Shown: positions 27,167-35,387 of the stretch, one piece after another
How the letters are laid out: each line of letters starts with the position of its first letter
Numbering within the stretch: the first letter of the stretch is position 1
Assembly: GCF_007954355.1 (NCBI RefSeq)
Contig: NZ_VOLR01000030.1
Span: forward strand, 1-41,448
Origin: Colwellia hornerae
GTDB lineage: Bacteria; Pseudomonadota; Gammaproteobacteria; Enterobacterales; Alteromonadaceae
DNA: 41,448 bases
Direction: 5' to 3'
Position numbers and translations under genes: made by a program
Notes under the pieces: generated by a model
What the model was told of the DNA's origin: nothing
What the model saw: only the letters and a program-made list of their open reading frames with translations
The model's database searches: none

Positions 27167-29344
27167 ATGACGTTTTCAATTAAACCCATTGCTTTGGCAA
27201 TAAGTTCTACTCTACTTTCTAGCAGTCTTTTGTCGGTAAGTGCTTTTGCGAATAATGTGGTTGATTCAAATGCTAACCTCGACGACATTGAAGTGATCAC
27301 CATCACTCATCAACGTCATCATCTTGGTATTGAAAATAATGAAAGCTATGCTCAAGGGAAGACTACCGAGCCTGATTTAGCTAATTGGTTAAAGTCGGTA
27401 CCTGGTGCAAATGTCAACAGTAATGGTCCGGTAACCGGTATTGCACAATATCGTGGTTTATATGGCGACCGAATTTCAACAACGCTTGATGGACAAGCTG
27501 TTATTGGCGCTGGTCCTAATGCTATGGACACACCCTTAAGTTATTCTACCCCGTTAATTGTTGAGTCTATGACTGTTTATCGTGGTATCGCGCCAATTTC
27601 TGTTGGCATAAATACCCTTGGTGGCGCTATTGATGTAAAAATGCGTAAAGCGGAAGCCTATAACAACGAAAAACTTACCGTAAATGGTGATTTACAAGCC
27701 GGTATTCGAAGTAATAATGAAGCGCAGACTTTATCTTCGGTCGTTAACCTTACCCAAGGTAATATTGCTGGGCTTTTTTATGGCAATGTTCAAGAAGGTG
27801 AGAATATGGAAAGTGGCGATGGGAAAAGTATATCGCCAACTGATTTTTCTAAACGACAATTTGGCACCGACTTACGTTATTTCGGCGCTAATAGTGAAAC
27901 AGGTTTTAGTTACCATTATACCGATACACAAGATTCGGGTACGCCCGCTTTACCCATGGATATTGAATATATTTATAGTCACCGGGCAAGTGTAGACGGT
28001 AATTTTACCTTGGCAGATTGGCAAGCCAACTGGTTATTAGGTTACACCGATGCTGATCATGGTATGACTAACTTTGAAAAGCGATTGAATAATAATTCTG
28101 AAAAACACCGTCGCAATAATGCTAGTGGAATTACAACTAATTTTAAGTTTACGCTGGGTAAAGCTTTTACTTTTGGTGAATTAGAATTTGGTTTGGATGG
28201 ATATTTAGCTAAGCATGACTCTGTGATCACCAACCCAAATAACGCCATGTTTGCGGTGGTAAACTTTAATGATGTCGAAGATGATCGCTTTGGGCTCTTT
28301 GCACAGTGGCAGCAAACCTTTAACAAGACTAAAGTTCAACTAGGTGTTCGATTAAAAAGAGCTGAATTAGATGCAGGTCAAGTGTCAACCTCAATGGCAA
28401 TGATGATGCCGATGGGCTCAGAAATGATGGGGAATATGAATTCAACTATGCCAACAATGGCTGATTTAGCCATAGATTTACGGGATAACTTTAATAACAG
28501 TGATCACCGTGTCAATGACACCAATATTGATATTGCGTTAAGCACTGAAACTCAATTATCGACAGATTTCTCATTATATATTGGCGTAGGTGTAAAAAAT
28601 AGAGCGCCTGCTTACCAAGAGCTTTATTTATGGACCCCGATGGAGTCAACTGGTGGGCTAGCCGATGGTAACACTTATGTGGGTGATATCGATCTTGCAA
28701 GCGAGACCGCTTATCAAGTGGATGTGGGTTTTACCTATCAAACCGAAAAAGTTATGATTGCGCCTCATCTATTTTATCAAAACATTGATGATTATATTCA
28801 AGGTACGCCACTCGGTATGTCAGATATGTCAGCAAAAATGATGGCTCAAATGATGGCGAGTGATAATAACCCTCTAAAATTTAGTAATGTAGATGCTAAG
28901 CTTTATGGTGCTGATGTAAATGGCTATTACGCTATAAATGATCAAATACAATTATCAGCAGTGGTCAGTTACGTGCGGGGTGAACGTCGTGATATTAATG
29001 ATAACTTGTATCGTATTGCGCCGTTGAATGGTCAGTTAAGTGCTAATTACTTTAGTGATAATTGGTCCGTAAATATGGTTTTAGTGATGGCAGCAGCACA
29101 AAAAGATGTTTCATTAACTAATGAAGAACAAACAAGTGCTGGTTATGGTGTATTGAATATGGACGCTCAATATTATGTTAATAATAACTTAACGCTGCGT
29201 TTTGGCGTTGATAACCTGCTAAATAAAGAATATCAAAATCACTTAGGGGGTTATAACCGAGTCAAAGGCAGTGATATCACTGTTATGGATCGTTTACCTG
29301 CACAAGGGACTAGTGCTTGGGCTGAAATGACATATAGCTTCTAA
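27167..29344 (+). CDS. TonB-dependent receptor with methionine-rich segments
   Basis: An outer-membrane active transporter of 725 residues. It has a signal peptide (1-29, ending SAFA), a TonB-box-like IEVITIT (about 41-47), a plug domain (about 60-165) and a 22-strand barrel ending in an aromatic residue (TYSF). Two segments are remarkably rich in methionine: about residues 408-433 (10 Met in 23 residues, including MAMMMPMG) and about 550-565 (six Met, including MSAKMMAQMM). His-rich HQRHH lies near the mature N terminus. Methionine clusters commonly bind Cu(I), so copper uptake of the OprC/NosA kind is plausible, but the ligand is not shown. It precedes feoAB but is separated by a terminator. 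Confidence 0.9.
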   Translation: MTFSIKPIALAISSTLLSSSLLSVSAFANNVVDSNANLDDIEVITITHQRHHLGIENNESYAQGKTTEPDLANWLKSVPGANVNSNGPVTGIAQYRGLYGDRISTTLDGQAVIGAGPNAMDTPLSYSTPLIVESMTVYRGIAPISVGINTLGGAIDVKMRKAEAYNNEKLTVNGDLQAGIRSNNEAQTLSSVVNLTQGNIAGLFYGNVQEGENMESGDGKSISPTDFSKRQFGTDLRYFGANSETGFSYHYTDTQDSGTPALPMDIEYIYSHRASVDGNFTLADWQANWLLGYTDADHGMTNFEKRLNNNSEKHRRNNASGITTNFKFTLGKAFTFGELEFGLDGYLAKHDSVITNPNNAMFAVVNFNDVEDDRFGLFAQWQQTFNKTKVQLGVRLKRAELDAGQVSTSMAMMMPMGSEMMGNMNSTMPTMADLAIDLRDNFNNSDHRVNDTNIDIALSTETQLSTDFSLYIGVGVKNRAPAYQELYLWTPMESTGGLADGNTYVGDIDLASETAYQVDVGFTYQTEKVMIAPHLFYQNIDDYIQGTPLGMSDMSAKMMAQMMASDNNPLKFSNVDAKLYGADVNGYYAINDQIQLSAVVSYVRGERRDINDNLYRIAPLNGQLSANYFSDNWSVNMVLVMAAAQKDVSLTNEEQTSAGYGVLNMDAQYYVNNNLTLRFGVDNLLNKEYQNHLGGYNRVKGSDITVMDRLPAQGTSAWAEMTYSF

Positions 29345-29373
29345 ATTTTAGACAATATTTTTATAAAAACAGC

Positions 29374-29415
29374 ATATCACTGACAAGTTACCAGGATTGT
29401 TAGTGATATTTTTTC
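29374..29415 (+). terminator. Terminator of the TonB receptor gene
   Basis: ATATCACTGACAA (29374-29386) pairs with TTGTTAGTGATAT (29397-29409), 13 bp with one G-T pair, followed by a T run. It lies 30 bases past the receptor stop. Confidence 0.85.
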
Positions 29416-29581
29416 GAGTGGATAGTTAGTTTTTATCATGATAACGTTTTTATTCTTTTACCTCTCCTTCAGATTTAGGAGAGCTGCGTTGATAAATTCA
29501 CTCTATTTTTTAATCTGTTTATATCGAACGCTTTATAAACCATTAAATTTTAAATCAAATTTATAAGTAGATTAATTTAAG

Positions 29582-29595
29582 CTGATTTAGATCAA
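29582..29595 (+). promoter_or_regulatory. FNR-like box upstream of feoAB
   Basis: CTGATTTAGATCAA matches TTGAT-N4-ATCAA at nine of ten positions. FNR activation of feo when oxygen is scarce is established in E. coli. TATATA (29605-29610) or TTAATA (about 29626) could serve as the -10; spacing does not settle which. Confidence 0.6.
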
Positions 29596-29641
29596 TTCCT
29601 CTGTTATATACGCTTGCTGAAAAGTTAATAGTAAAGTAGAA

Positions 29642-29660
29642 TCAAATGATAATCATTATT
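29642..29660 (+). promoter_or_regulatory. Fur box upstream of feoA
   Basis: ATGATAATCATTAT (29646-29659) matches the core of the 19-bp Fur consensus; overall 15 of 19 positions agree. AATGAT-A-ATCATT is a perfect dyad. It overlaps the expected transcription start region, 17 bases before the feoA ATG, as suits iron repression. Confidence 0.75.
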
Positions 29661-29676
29661 ATTTGAGTTGTTGTTT

Positions 29677-29901
29677 ATGACCCTTTCACAATTAACCCGT
29701 ACCCAGCGAGCGGTGATCCGCACGTTACCGACAAACTTCGATTTGACTTCAAAGTTAATCGAGCAGGGTTTTGCGTTAAAAACTGAAATATCATTAGCCC
29801 ATAAAGCGCCATTTAATGGGCCACTTGCCTTTCATCTTCATGGTACTAAAATTTGCTTAGCACCGAGTATCGCTCAACAAATAGGTATAGAAATCGTCTA
29901 A
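29677..29901 (+). CDS. feoA: Ferrous iron transport protein FeoA
   Basis: A small cytoplasmic SH3-like protein of 74 residues (E. coli 75) that assists FeoB. The middle LIEQGFALKTEISLAHKAPFNGPLAFHLHGTKICL matches the family's GLxPG...PxxGPxxxxVxG pattern in a divergent form (shown here in two parts: 35 residues in all, key residues G, H, G, P). The start is the ATG at 29677; an in-frame TTG nine bases earlier is unlikely. The stop and the feoB start overlap as TAATG, giving coupled translation. Confidence 0.88.
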   Translation: MTLSQLTRTQRAVIRTLPTNFDLTSKLIEQGFALKTEISLAHKAPFNGPLAFHLHGTKICLAPSIAQQIGIEIV

Positions 29902-32117
29902 TGTCACAAGCTTTACATTTGGCTCTAGTTGGCTTTGCCAACTCAGGAAAAAGCACGTTTTTTAATGCCTTAACGGGTGCGAAACAACAAACAGGAAACT
30001 GGACTGGTGTCACTGTAGCGACAAAACAGCATCATTTTTCATTTAATAATGAGCAAGTTTTACTTTCAGACTTACCCGGTATTAGCTCTCTTGCCACTCG
30101 TGCTGAACAAAGTAAAGATCTGTCTATTACCCAAGATTTTCTTAAGAATAACGACATTGATTGTTTAATCAATGTCGTTGATGCGACGCAATTAAAGCGT
30201 CAATTGTATTTAACAACTCAATTGCTTGAACTCGGTTTACCGGTATTATTGGTTATCAATAAATCAGATCGAAAAGAAGCGCAAACTGTTGATATAAATA
30301 TTTTAGCCAAAGAGCTTGGTTGTAAAGTAATTATTGCTAACAGCTTAGCTAAAGATACCTTAAAGCAAGTTGAACAGGCTTTACTTGAATTACCTCCAGC
30401 AAGTGAACGTCCAAAAAAATTAATATTATCAGCCAATATTGTCAATAAACTCGCTGATAAAAATTCAACCGAAGTGTTAATTGATCTTGAATGTGGCTCT
30501 TGTAATGATCAAGGTGCCTGTCAGCAAACCAATACCGATGCTATTAGTATTATGCAGGCGCGTTACGAGTTTATTCAACAGTTATTGCTCGATGTTAAAA
30601 AGGACTTACCGGCTTCCAAAAAAGCACCGGCAATAAGTTTAAGTGATCGCCTTGACCATTTTATCCTTCACCCTTGGTTAGGCGTGCCCATTTTCCTTGG
30701 CATGATGTACTTATTATTTATGTTTGCTATTAATGTTGGTAGCGCTTTTATCGACTTTTTTGATATTTTAGCCGGCGCTATTTTTGTTGATTATCCGCAA
30801 CAATTTTTATCAAGTTATGACTTACCTCAGTGGTTGCTAACCTTAATTGAGGGAGCGGGTTTAGGTATTCAAACGGTCGCGACTTTTATTCCAATTATCG
30901 CTTGTTTATTTATTGGCTTATCGATTTTAGAAAGCAGTGGTTACTTAGCGCGTGCAGCGTTCGTGGTTGACAGTGCTATGCAAAAAATTGGTCTACCCGG
31001 CAAAGCTTTCGTTCCTTTAATTGTTGGTTTTGGCTGTACGGTTCCTGCGGTAATGTCGGCACGAATTCTTGATAGTGAACGTGAACGTATCACCACCATA
31101 ATGATGTCACCGTTTATGTCTTGTGGGGCACGCTTACCAGTATATGCTTTATTTGCTGCGGCATTTTTCCCTGATTCGGGGCAAAATTTAGTTTTCTTAT
31201 TGTACTTAATCGGTATAGCTGCAGCACTCTTTACTGGCTTTTTATTAAAGCACACCGTATTAATGGGCAAAAATTCTGTCAATATTATGGAATTACCGCT
31301 TTATGAAATACCTAAGCTTTCTTATCTCGTGCATCGTGTTTGGCAACGTACGCGGTCTTTTATTTTGGGGGCAGGTAAAACGATTGTCTTAGTGGTTTGT
31401 GTACTTAACTTCTTTAACTCATTAGGTACTGATGGTCAGTTTGGTCACCAAGACTCTCAAGAATCCGTATTAAGTAAAAGTGCTCAGGTTGTTACCCCTT
31501 TGCTTGCACCTATGGGTATTAAGGAAGATAACTGGCAAGCCAGTGTTGGCATTATTACTGGTTTGTTTGCGAAAGAGGCATTAGTGGCTACGTTCAATAG
31601 TTTATATACTGATACGAATGCCGAGCCAGAAGCATTAAAATCAATGGCTGAGCTGTGGACTGACGCGACGGATTCAATAAAAGAAAACTTATTAGGCATT
31701 CAAGCTGATGATCCTTTAGGGACTGATATCGGAGATGTGTCAAACTTACATACCGCCGCAGAACAACAAGGCGTTAATGAAGGAACATTCACCGTTATGC
31801 AGGCGGCATTTGCCGGTAAAATTGGTGCATTTAGTTACTTGTTATTTATTTTGCTTTATACACCTTGTGCCGCAGCTATGGGCGCAATAAAGAGTGAGGT
31901 TGGCAGTCGTTGGGCTGGATTTGCGGCTTTATGGAGTTTTTCACTGGCCTATTTAGCGGCGACATTTACTTATCAAGTGGCAACTTTTGCTACTAATCCG
32001 TTGTCAGCGGGAATTAGCATCACCATCGTCATTGCCATTTTTGCAGCGATATATTATTGGTTAAAGCGTTTCGGTAAAAGTATTTTAACAATTCCAACAC
32101 AAGTTTCTTATTATTAA
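29901..32117 (+). CDS. feoB: Ferrous iron transporter FeoB
   Basis: The inner-membrane Fe(II) transporter, with a cytoplasmic GTPase domain. I start it at the ATG at 29901, giving 738 residues; the upstream extension to 29853 lies inside feoA. G motifs: G1 GFANSGKS (11-18), G3 DLPG (57-60), G4 NKSD (120-123). The GDI helical domain follows and contains an unusual three-cysteine cluster, ECGSCNDQGACQ (C198, C201, C207). The membrane part has two Gate motifs: VGFGCTVPAVMSARIL with MMSPFMSCGARLPVYA, and the later LLYTPCAAAMGAI. No feoC gene follows, and a terminator comes 25 bases after the stop. Confidence 0.96.
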   Translation: MSQALHLALVGFANSGKSTFFNALTGAKQQTGNWTGVTVATKQHHFSFNNEQVLLSDLPGISSLATRAEQSKDLSITQDFLKNNDIDCLINVVDATQLKRQLYLTTQLLELGLPVLLVINKSDRKEAQTVDINILAKELGCKVIIANSLAKDTLKQVEQALLELPPASERPKKLILSANIVNKLADKNSTEVLIDLECGSCNDQGACQQTNTDAISIMQARYEFIQQLLLDVKKDLPASKKAPAISLSDRLDHFILHPWLGVPIFLGMMYLLFMFAINVGSAFIDFFDILAGAIFVDYPQQFLSSYDLPQWLLTLIEGAGLGIQTVATFIPIIACLFIGLSILESSGYLARAAFVVDSAMQKIGLPGKAFVPLIVGFGCTVPAVMSARILDSERERITTIMMSPFMSCGARLPVYALFAAAFFPDSGQNLVFLLYLIGIAAALFTGFLLKHTVLMGKNSVNIMELPLYEIPKLSYLVHRVWQRTRSFILGAGKTIVLVVCVLNFFNSLGTDGQFGHQDSQESVLSKSAQVVTPLLAPMGIKEDNWQASVGIITGLFAKEALVATFNSLYTDTNAEPEALKSMAELWTDATDSIKENLLGIQADDPLGTDIGDVSNLHTAAEQQGVNEGTFTVMQAAFAGKIGAFSYLLFILLYTPCAAAMGAIKSEVGSRWAGFAALWSFSLAYLAATFTYQVATFATNPLSAGISITIVIAIFAAIYYWLKRFGKSILTIPTQVSYY

Positions 32118-32141
32118 TTTAAGCTGAGTTAAGCTTTTGCT

Positions 32142-32174
32142 AAAAATACCGATAAATTATTTATCGGTATTTTT
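32142..32174. terminator. Terminator of feoAB
   Basis: AAAAATACCGATAAA (32142-32156) and its exact complement (32160-32174) form a 15-bp stem with a three-base loop and a T run downstream. Confidence 0.92.
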
Positions 32175-32286
32175 TTGGCTGAAACTTCTGCTTATCTTGC
32201 TCACTAACCCAAAGTAACGCTTTATTGCTATGCTTAAATTCATTAGACCGTAAATTTAAGCCTTTAATGTATAGAGATAAACGCCA

Positions 32287-32691
32287 ATGACATCTATGAA
32301 CCAACAAATGGCTGAGCACTATTTATTAGCTAAATCTGCAAGCTCGCTTTATTATCCATTTGGCGATGACATTAGCGTTTTTAAGGTCAAAAATAAAATT
32401 TTTGCCACGATTTCTCATGGTTCAAACGCTAAAAGTGCCAAGGTTGCAGAAGACGCTAAAGGCCACTTTTGGATGAACCTAAAATGTGCCCCTGATGAGG
32501 CAGAAATATTACGTGATATATTTCCAGGCGTCATCCCTGGCTATCATATGAATAAATCTAATTGGAATACTATTATCTTAGATGGCTCAATTCCTCAGGG
32601 CGAGCTAGAGCGAATGATAGATAATTCTTATTTACTCGTGGTCAGTAAAATGACCAAGAAAGATCAGCAATCAATTCTAATCCAGCTGTAG
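32287..32691 (+). CDS. MmcQ/YjbR family protein
   Basis: A 134-residue protein of the YjbR/MmcQ (DUF419) family, which has a double-wing fold sometimes described as DNA-binding; its role is not settled. Family features are the early YPFGDDISVFKVKNKIFA, FWMNLKCAPDEAEILR, the central IPGYHMNKSNWNTIILDG and the terminal helix DNSYLLVVSKM. Met 1 and Met 4 are both possible starts. It follows the feoAB terminator and appears to be transcribed alone. Confidence 0.87.
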   Translation: MTSMNQQMAEHYLLAKSASSLYYPFGDDISVFKVKNKIFATISHGSNAKSAKVAEDAKGHFWMNLKCAPDEAEILRDIFPGVIPGYHMNKSNWNTIILDGSIPQGELERMIDNSYLLVVSKMTKKDQQSILIQL

Positions 32692-33097
32692 TGACTATGC
32701 CATATAGATGATAAACCGAGCTATTCGCTTAAAAGCGTTATCTGTTGATTTAACTGTTTGAACTAATCAATTTACTATGTACAACCCTCAACGGCGTGGT
32801 TATCCCACTTTGTATATACATACTCTGGGCTTTTTTGATATGAGCAAGGCTACCAGAAGATACACACTTCCACTCATCCATTACATGGAGATGGAGATAC
32901 CAGACAGTTTTACTCTTCATAGATGTTCCCTAATGGCTGTATCTCAATATTAGTTAAAGGATAATAGCGATAAGCATCTTTTGACAAACGAGATATTTTA
33001 AAGTGATAGGTTAGAAAAATTCAACTATGAATTTTACTAAAGTTGATCTTTAATGATCGTATCACCGTAATGATAGCTATACTTAAGTTGGAGAATT
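32692..33097. other. Gap with a possible 58-codon reading frame
   Basis: A frame from ATG at 32777 to TAG at 32951 encodes 58 residues starting MYNPQRRGYPTLYIHTLG. It has no ribosome site, its sequence is richer in C and G than the surroundings, and I recognise no family. It may be a remnant of a foreign gene or chance. The rest of the gap contains only the leader of the next operon. Confidence 0.25.
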
Positions 33098-33382
33098 ATG
33101 ATGATGAATACATTAACTAACAGTAATCAAGTACCTATGCCCACTATTATTGGTGTCGCTGAATCGACCCATTATTTAGTTGGATCGGTTGATTCTCTCA
33201 ATAATTTTATTGGTCTAAACCAATCTAGAGATGTTGCTGTGATGGGATCCTTAGTTGAAGCTAAAAATTATCTTCGAGATAATAATATATTTAATGCTGC
33301 ACTAGAGTATCAAACAGCTTATGATGAAATGTGCGGCACCAGCAGTACTAGCGGTCGATGCAGCCAAATGATTAAGTTTTAA
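33098..33382 (+). CDS. DUF6482-like small protein
   Basis: A 94-residue soluble protein with no signal peptide or membrane helix. The end of the conserved part, ALEYQTAYDEMCG, resembles the C terminus of DUF6482 proteins, and YLVGSVDSLNNF resembles their N-terminal strand. Function unknown. The start lies in a run of three ATG codons after GGAG; spacing favours 33098 or 33101. The next gene begins three bases past the stop, so the two form an operon. Confidence 0.65.
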   Translation: MMMNTLTNSNQVPMPTIIGVAESTHYLVGSVDSLNNFIGLNQSRDVAVMGSLVEAKNYLRDNNIFNAALEYQTAYDEMCGTSSTSGRCSQMIKF

Positions 33383-33385
33383 CTG

Positions 33386-33643
33386 ATGAAAGATAGACAA
33401 TTAACGCTAAGAGATTTTTTAGAAATCTATGACCACATTACTAAAGAGGGCACGAAACTCGATGGTGTTTATCAATATTCTGGTATTAAAGCTTGGCATG
33501 ATTTTGATGGATATACATGTTGGTTAGGCTATAAAGACTTAACAATAACTTTGTTATTTCATGGCAGATTCTCGATTGAATATGATAATAAAGTGACACT
33601 TGAATCTTTTCATAAAATAGCTGACGATTTTACTAAAAAATAA
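33386..33643 (+). CDS. DUF3081 family protein
   Basis: An 85-residue protein matching DUF3081, a short family found mainly in marine gammaproteobacteria, function unknown. Typical features are an N-terminal helix (LRDFLEIYDHI), YQYSGIKAWHDFDGYTCWL, YKDLTITLLFHGRF and a C-terminal helix. It is the second gene of a two-gene operon ending at the hairpin at 33670-33695. Confidence 0.85.
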   Translation: MKDRQLTLRDFLEIYDHITKEGTKLDGVYQYSGIKAWHDFDGYTCWLGYKDLTITLLFHGRFSIEYDNKVTLESFHKIADDFTKK

Positions 33644-33669
33644 TAACTTTTAATGAACAATTTTAAATA

Positions 33670-33695
33670 AAAACTGTAAATCTCATTGCAGTTTT
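33670..33695. terminator. Terminator after the DUF3081 gene
   Basis: AAAACTGTAA (33670-33679) pairs with TTGCAGTTTT (33686-33695) with one G-T pair and a six-base loop, followed by more T. The A run on the left allows it also to serve the convergent SDR gene. Confidence 0.8.
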
Positions 33696-33774
33696 TTTAT
33701 TGTCTCTTAATTTCAATAGCCTACATCAACAAGTTAACCCCAAATAGTTAACTTTTAACGGCGACAACTATTAG

Positions 33775-34521
33775 TTACCAATTAATAGACTTTCCCTGCC
33801 AATCAAGGTAACTCAAGGTATGATCAATAGGCGTATCAGCAACAATTGTTAGCAATTGTTTAGCAACAAATTCACTGGTAAAAAGTTTATCTGCAGGGAC
33901 ATTTTTTTGAAAAGGTTTAGACAAAGGCGTATCTGTGGTGCCGGGATGAAAAGAAATTAATTTTATATTCTTTGCTCTTCTTGCCAACTCAATAGATGCA
34001 GTTTTAAGCATCATATTTAATGCTGCTTTTGATGCCCTATAACTATACCAACCACCTAACTTGTTATCATTTATGCTACCGACACGGGCGCTAAAAACAA
34101 TAAATTTACAGGGTGACTTCCTTGTCAGTATTGGTGTCAACTTCTGAACCCATAACATTGGGGTTAATGTATTTGCGCTTATGACTTGCTGAAACGCTTG
34201 TGCATCGAAGTCTTCTAGACGTTTTTCTGGTTGAAATGTTTCACTATGTAGTATGCCGTTACAGACAAATACTTGGCTTATGGGTAACTCACTATGTGCA
34301 ACTAAATCAGCTATAGCATTGTCTATTGATTGCGGTTGGTAATCTTTAACGGTAATTTTTTTAACTTTAAGGCTATTTTGCTCCTCAACAGTGTCTTTCT
34401 CGTCAATGGCTTGTCGACTAATAAGAATAAGCCCAGTATCAGCCAAAGAAGCTACTTGAGAGGCAATTGCTTTGCCAATGTCGCTATTTGCGCCAATGAT
34501 CAGTGTTAGTTGATTTATCAT
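33775..34521 (-). CDS. Short-chain dehydrogenase/reductase
   Basis: A 248-residue NAD(P)-dependent oxidoreductase of the classical SDR fold. The Rossmann motif is GANSDIG (residues 10-16). The catalytic serine lies in IVFSARVGS and the YxxxK pair in YRASKAAL. The substrate is not predictable from sequence. It is the last gene of a four-gene operon, and its start overlaps the DCC gene by 38 bases. MINQLTLIIGANS is a natural SDR N terminus, so I keep this start despite the long overlap. Confidence 0.9.
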   Translation of the reverse strand: MINQLTLIIGANSDIGKAIASQVASLADTGLILISRQAIDEKDTVEEQNSLKVKKITVKDYQPQSIDNAIADLVAHSELPISQVFVCNGILHSETFQPEKRLEDFDAQAFQQVISANTLTPMLWVQKLTPILTRKSPCKFIVFSARVGSINDNKLGGWYSYRASKAALNMMLKTASIELARRAKNIKLISFHPGTTDTPLSKPFQKNVPADKLFTSEFVAKQLLTIVADTPIDHTLSYLDWQGKSINW

Positions 34522-34909
34522 AACAAGTTCCTGAATTACAGTTTGCTGTTTTTATGCCAAAAACTTTGGCGAGAAGTGCTGAAATTTGATGACGGTATTT
34601 AGCCAGTCCTAAGTAAACCCAGTGGCTTACTGTTTTAAATACTGGCCAATTAAGAGGAGCTACCCAAAAACCTTTACCAACAAGTGTCCAAGCCCTATGT
34701 GTTACCTCTAAACCGAGCAAAACTTTACCATTATAAGTTGCATGTAATATTTTCATAGCTGCTGAAAAATCAATTGCAGGATAAAGGCTTGAAAAGTTTT
34801 CTTGATGTATATCGACCAAAAATATGATGTTGTCTTGATCATGCCTTTTTAGGTGGATCATTTCAGTTGCACACATCGGACAGTTGCCATCATAGAATAT
34901 AGTTAGCAT
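34484..34909 (-). CDS. DCC-family thiol-disulfide oxidoreductase (DUF393)
   Basis: A 141-residue protein with the DUF393 signature FYDGNCPMCATEM at residues 5-17. The CxxC pair (C10, C13) suggests a thioredoxin-like redox role, though activity in this family is poorly studied. The C-terminal part has the usual hydrophobic segments near FWVAPLNWP and an extra CNSGTCYD motif that could form a second disulfide. The stop lies 38 bases inside the SDR gene, and DUF3429 ends eight bases before its start. Confidence 0.9.
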   Translation of the reverse strand: MLTIFYDGNCPMCATEMIHLKRHDQDNIIFLVDIHQENFSSLYPAIDFSAAMKILHATYNGKVLLGLEVTHRAWTLVGKGFWVAPLNWPVFKTVSHWVYLGLAKYRHQISALLAKVFGIKTANCNSGTCYDKSTNTDHWRK

Positions 34910-34917
34910 GAATTTTC

Positions 34918-35358
34918 CTAAAAGTTATTGGGTACATAAAAGAACCACAAATAATAAGCACTGGTATGCAGTGAGAGCACAATAAAAGTTAACCAAAAAC
35001 GCATTCGCATGTAACCGACATCAAAATCGTTTACTTGCTCTACCATTGCTAATTTTTTTTCATATAAAAATAAAAACATAAAGCTGAACGCCAATACTAT
35101 CAATGCCAAATCACCGGGCATCAGTAAAGTGGTAAAAGCGATTAAGCTTAATAAATTACTGATAATTTGCTGTATTAGCCGAGTATTGTCTTCTGCTTTA
35201 CGCCACAATGTGCCCGCAATAAAACTGGCTATAATAGCGCTATAGGCTATGAAAGCTTGTTGTGCGAAGACAGATGAGTCTTTTAGCCCAACACTCAGAT
35301 ATAAAAAACCTGCAAAAGGTAATAAACCAAGATAGCCAAGTAACTGCCAACTTTTCAT
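34918..35358 (-). CDS. DUF3429 membrane protein
   Basis: A 146-residue integral membrane protein of the DUF3429 family, function unknown. About four to five helices are visible: around 5-24, 33-52, 62-98 (probably two) and 118-140. The motif AYSAIIASFIAGTLW is typical. It is the second gene of the operon, 29 bases after the flavin reductase-like gene. Confidence 0.87.
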   Translation of the reverse strand: MKSWQLLGYLGLLPFAGFLYLSVGLKDSSVFAQQAFIAYSAIIASFIAGTLWRKAEDNTRLIQQIISNLLSLIAFTTLLMPGDLALIVLAFSFMFLFLYEKKLAMVEQVNDFDVGYMRMRFWLTFIVLSLHTSAYYLWFFYVPNNF

Positions 35359-35387
35359 TTTTGTCCCCAGAGTCCAGTGACGCTTAT

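Larger units (their letters stand above)
29345..29676. other. Control region between the TonB receptor and feoA
   Basis: No coding region. It holds the receptor terminator (29374-29415), a 7-bp CTCTCCT/AGGAGAG dyad with an eight-base loop (29462-29483) of unknown role, and the FNR-like and Fur-like sites of feoAB. Confidence 0.6.

Noticed and set aside
29853-29900. Upstream start for feoB inside feoA
   Set aside because: The 16 extra residues are feoA read in another frame; the TAATG overlap at 29899-29903 gives the natural FeoB N terminus.
27167-32117. Single operon of TonB receptor plus feoAB
   Set aside because: A strong terminator (29374-29415) and a separate FNR/Fur control region divide them.
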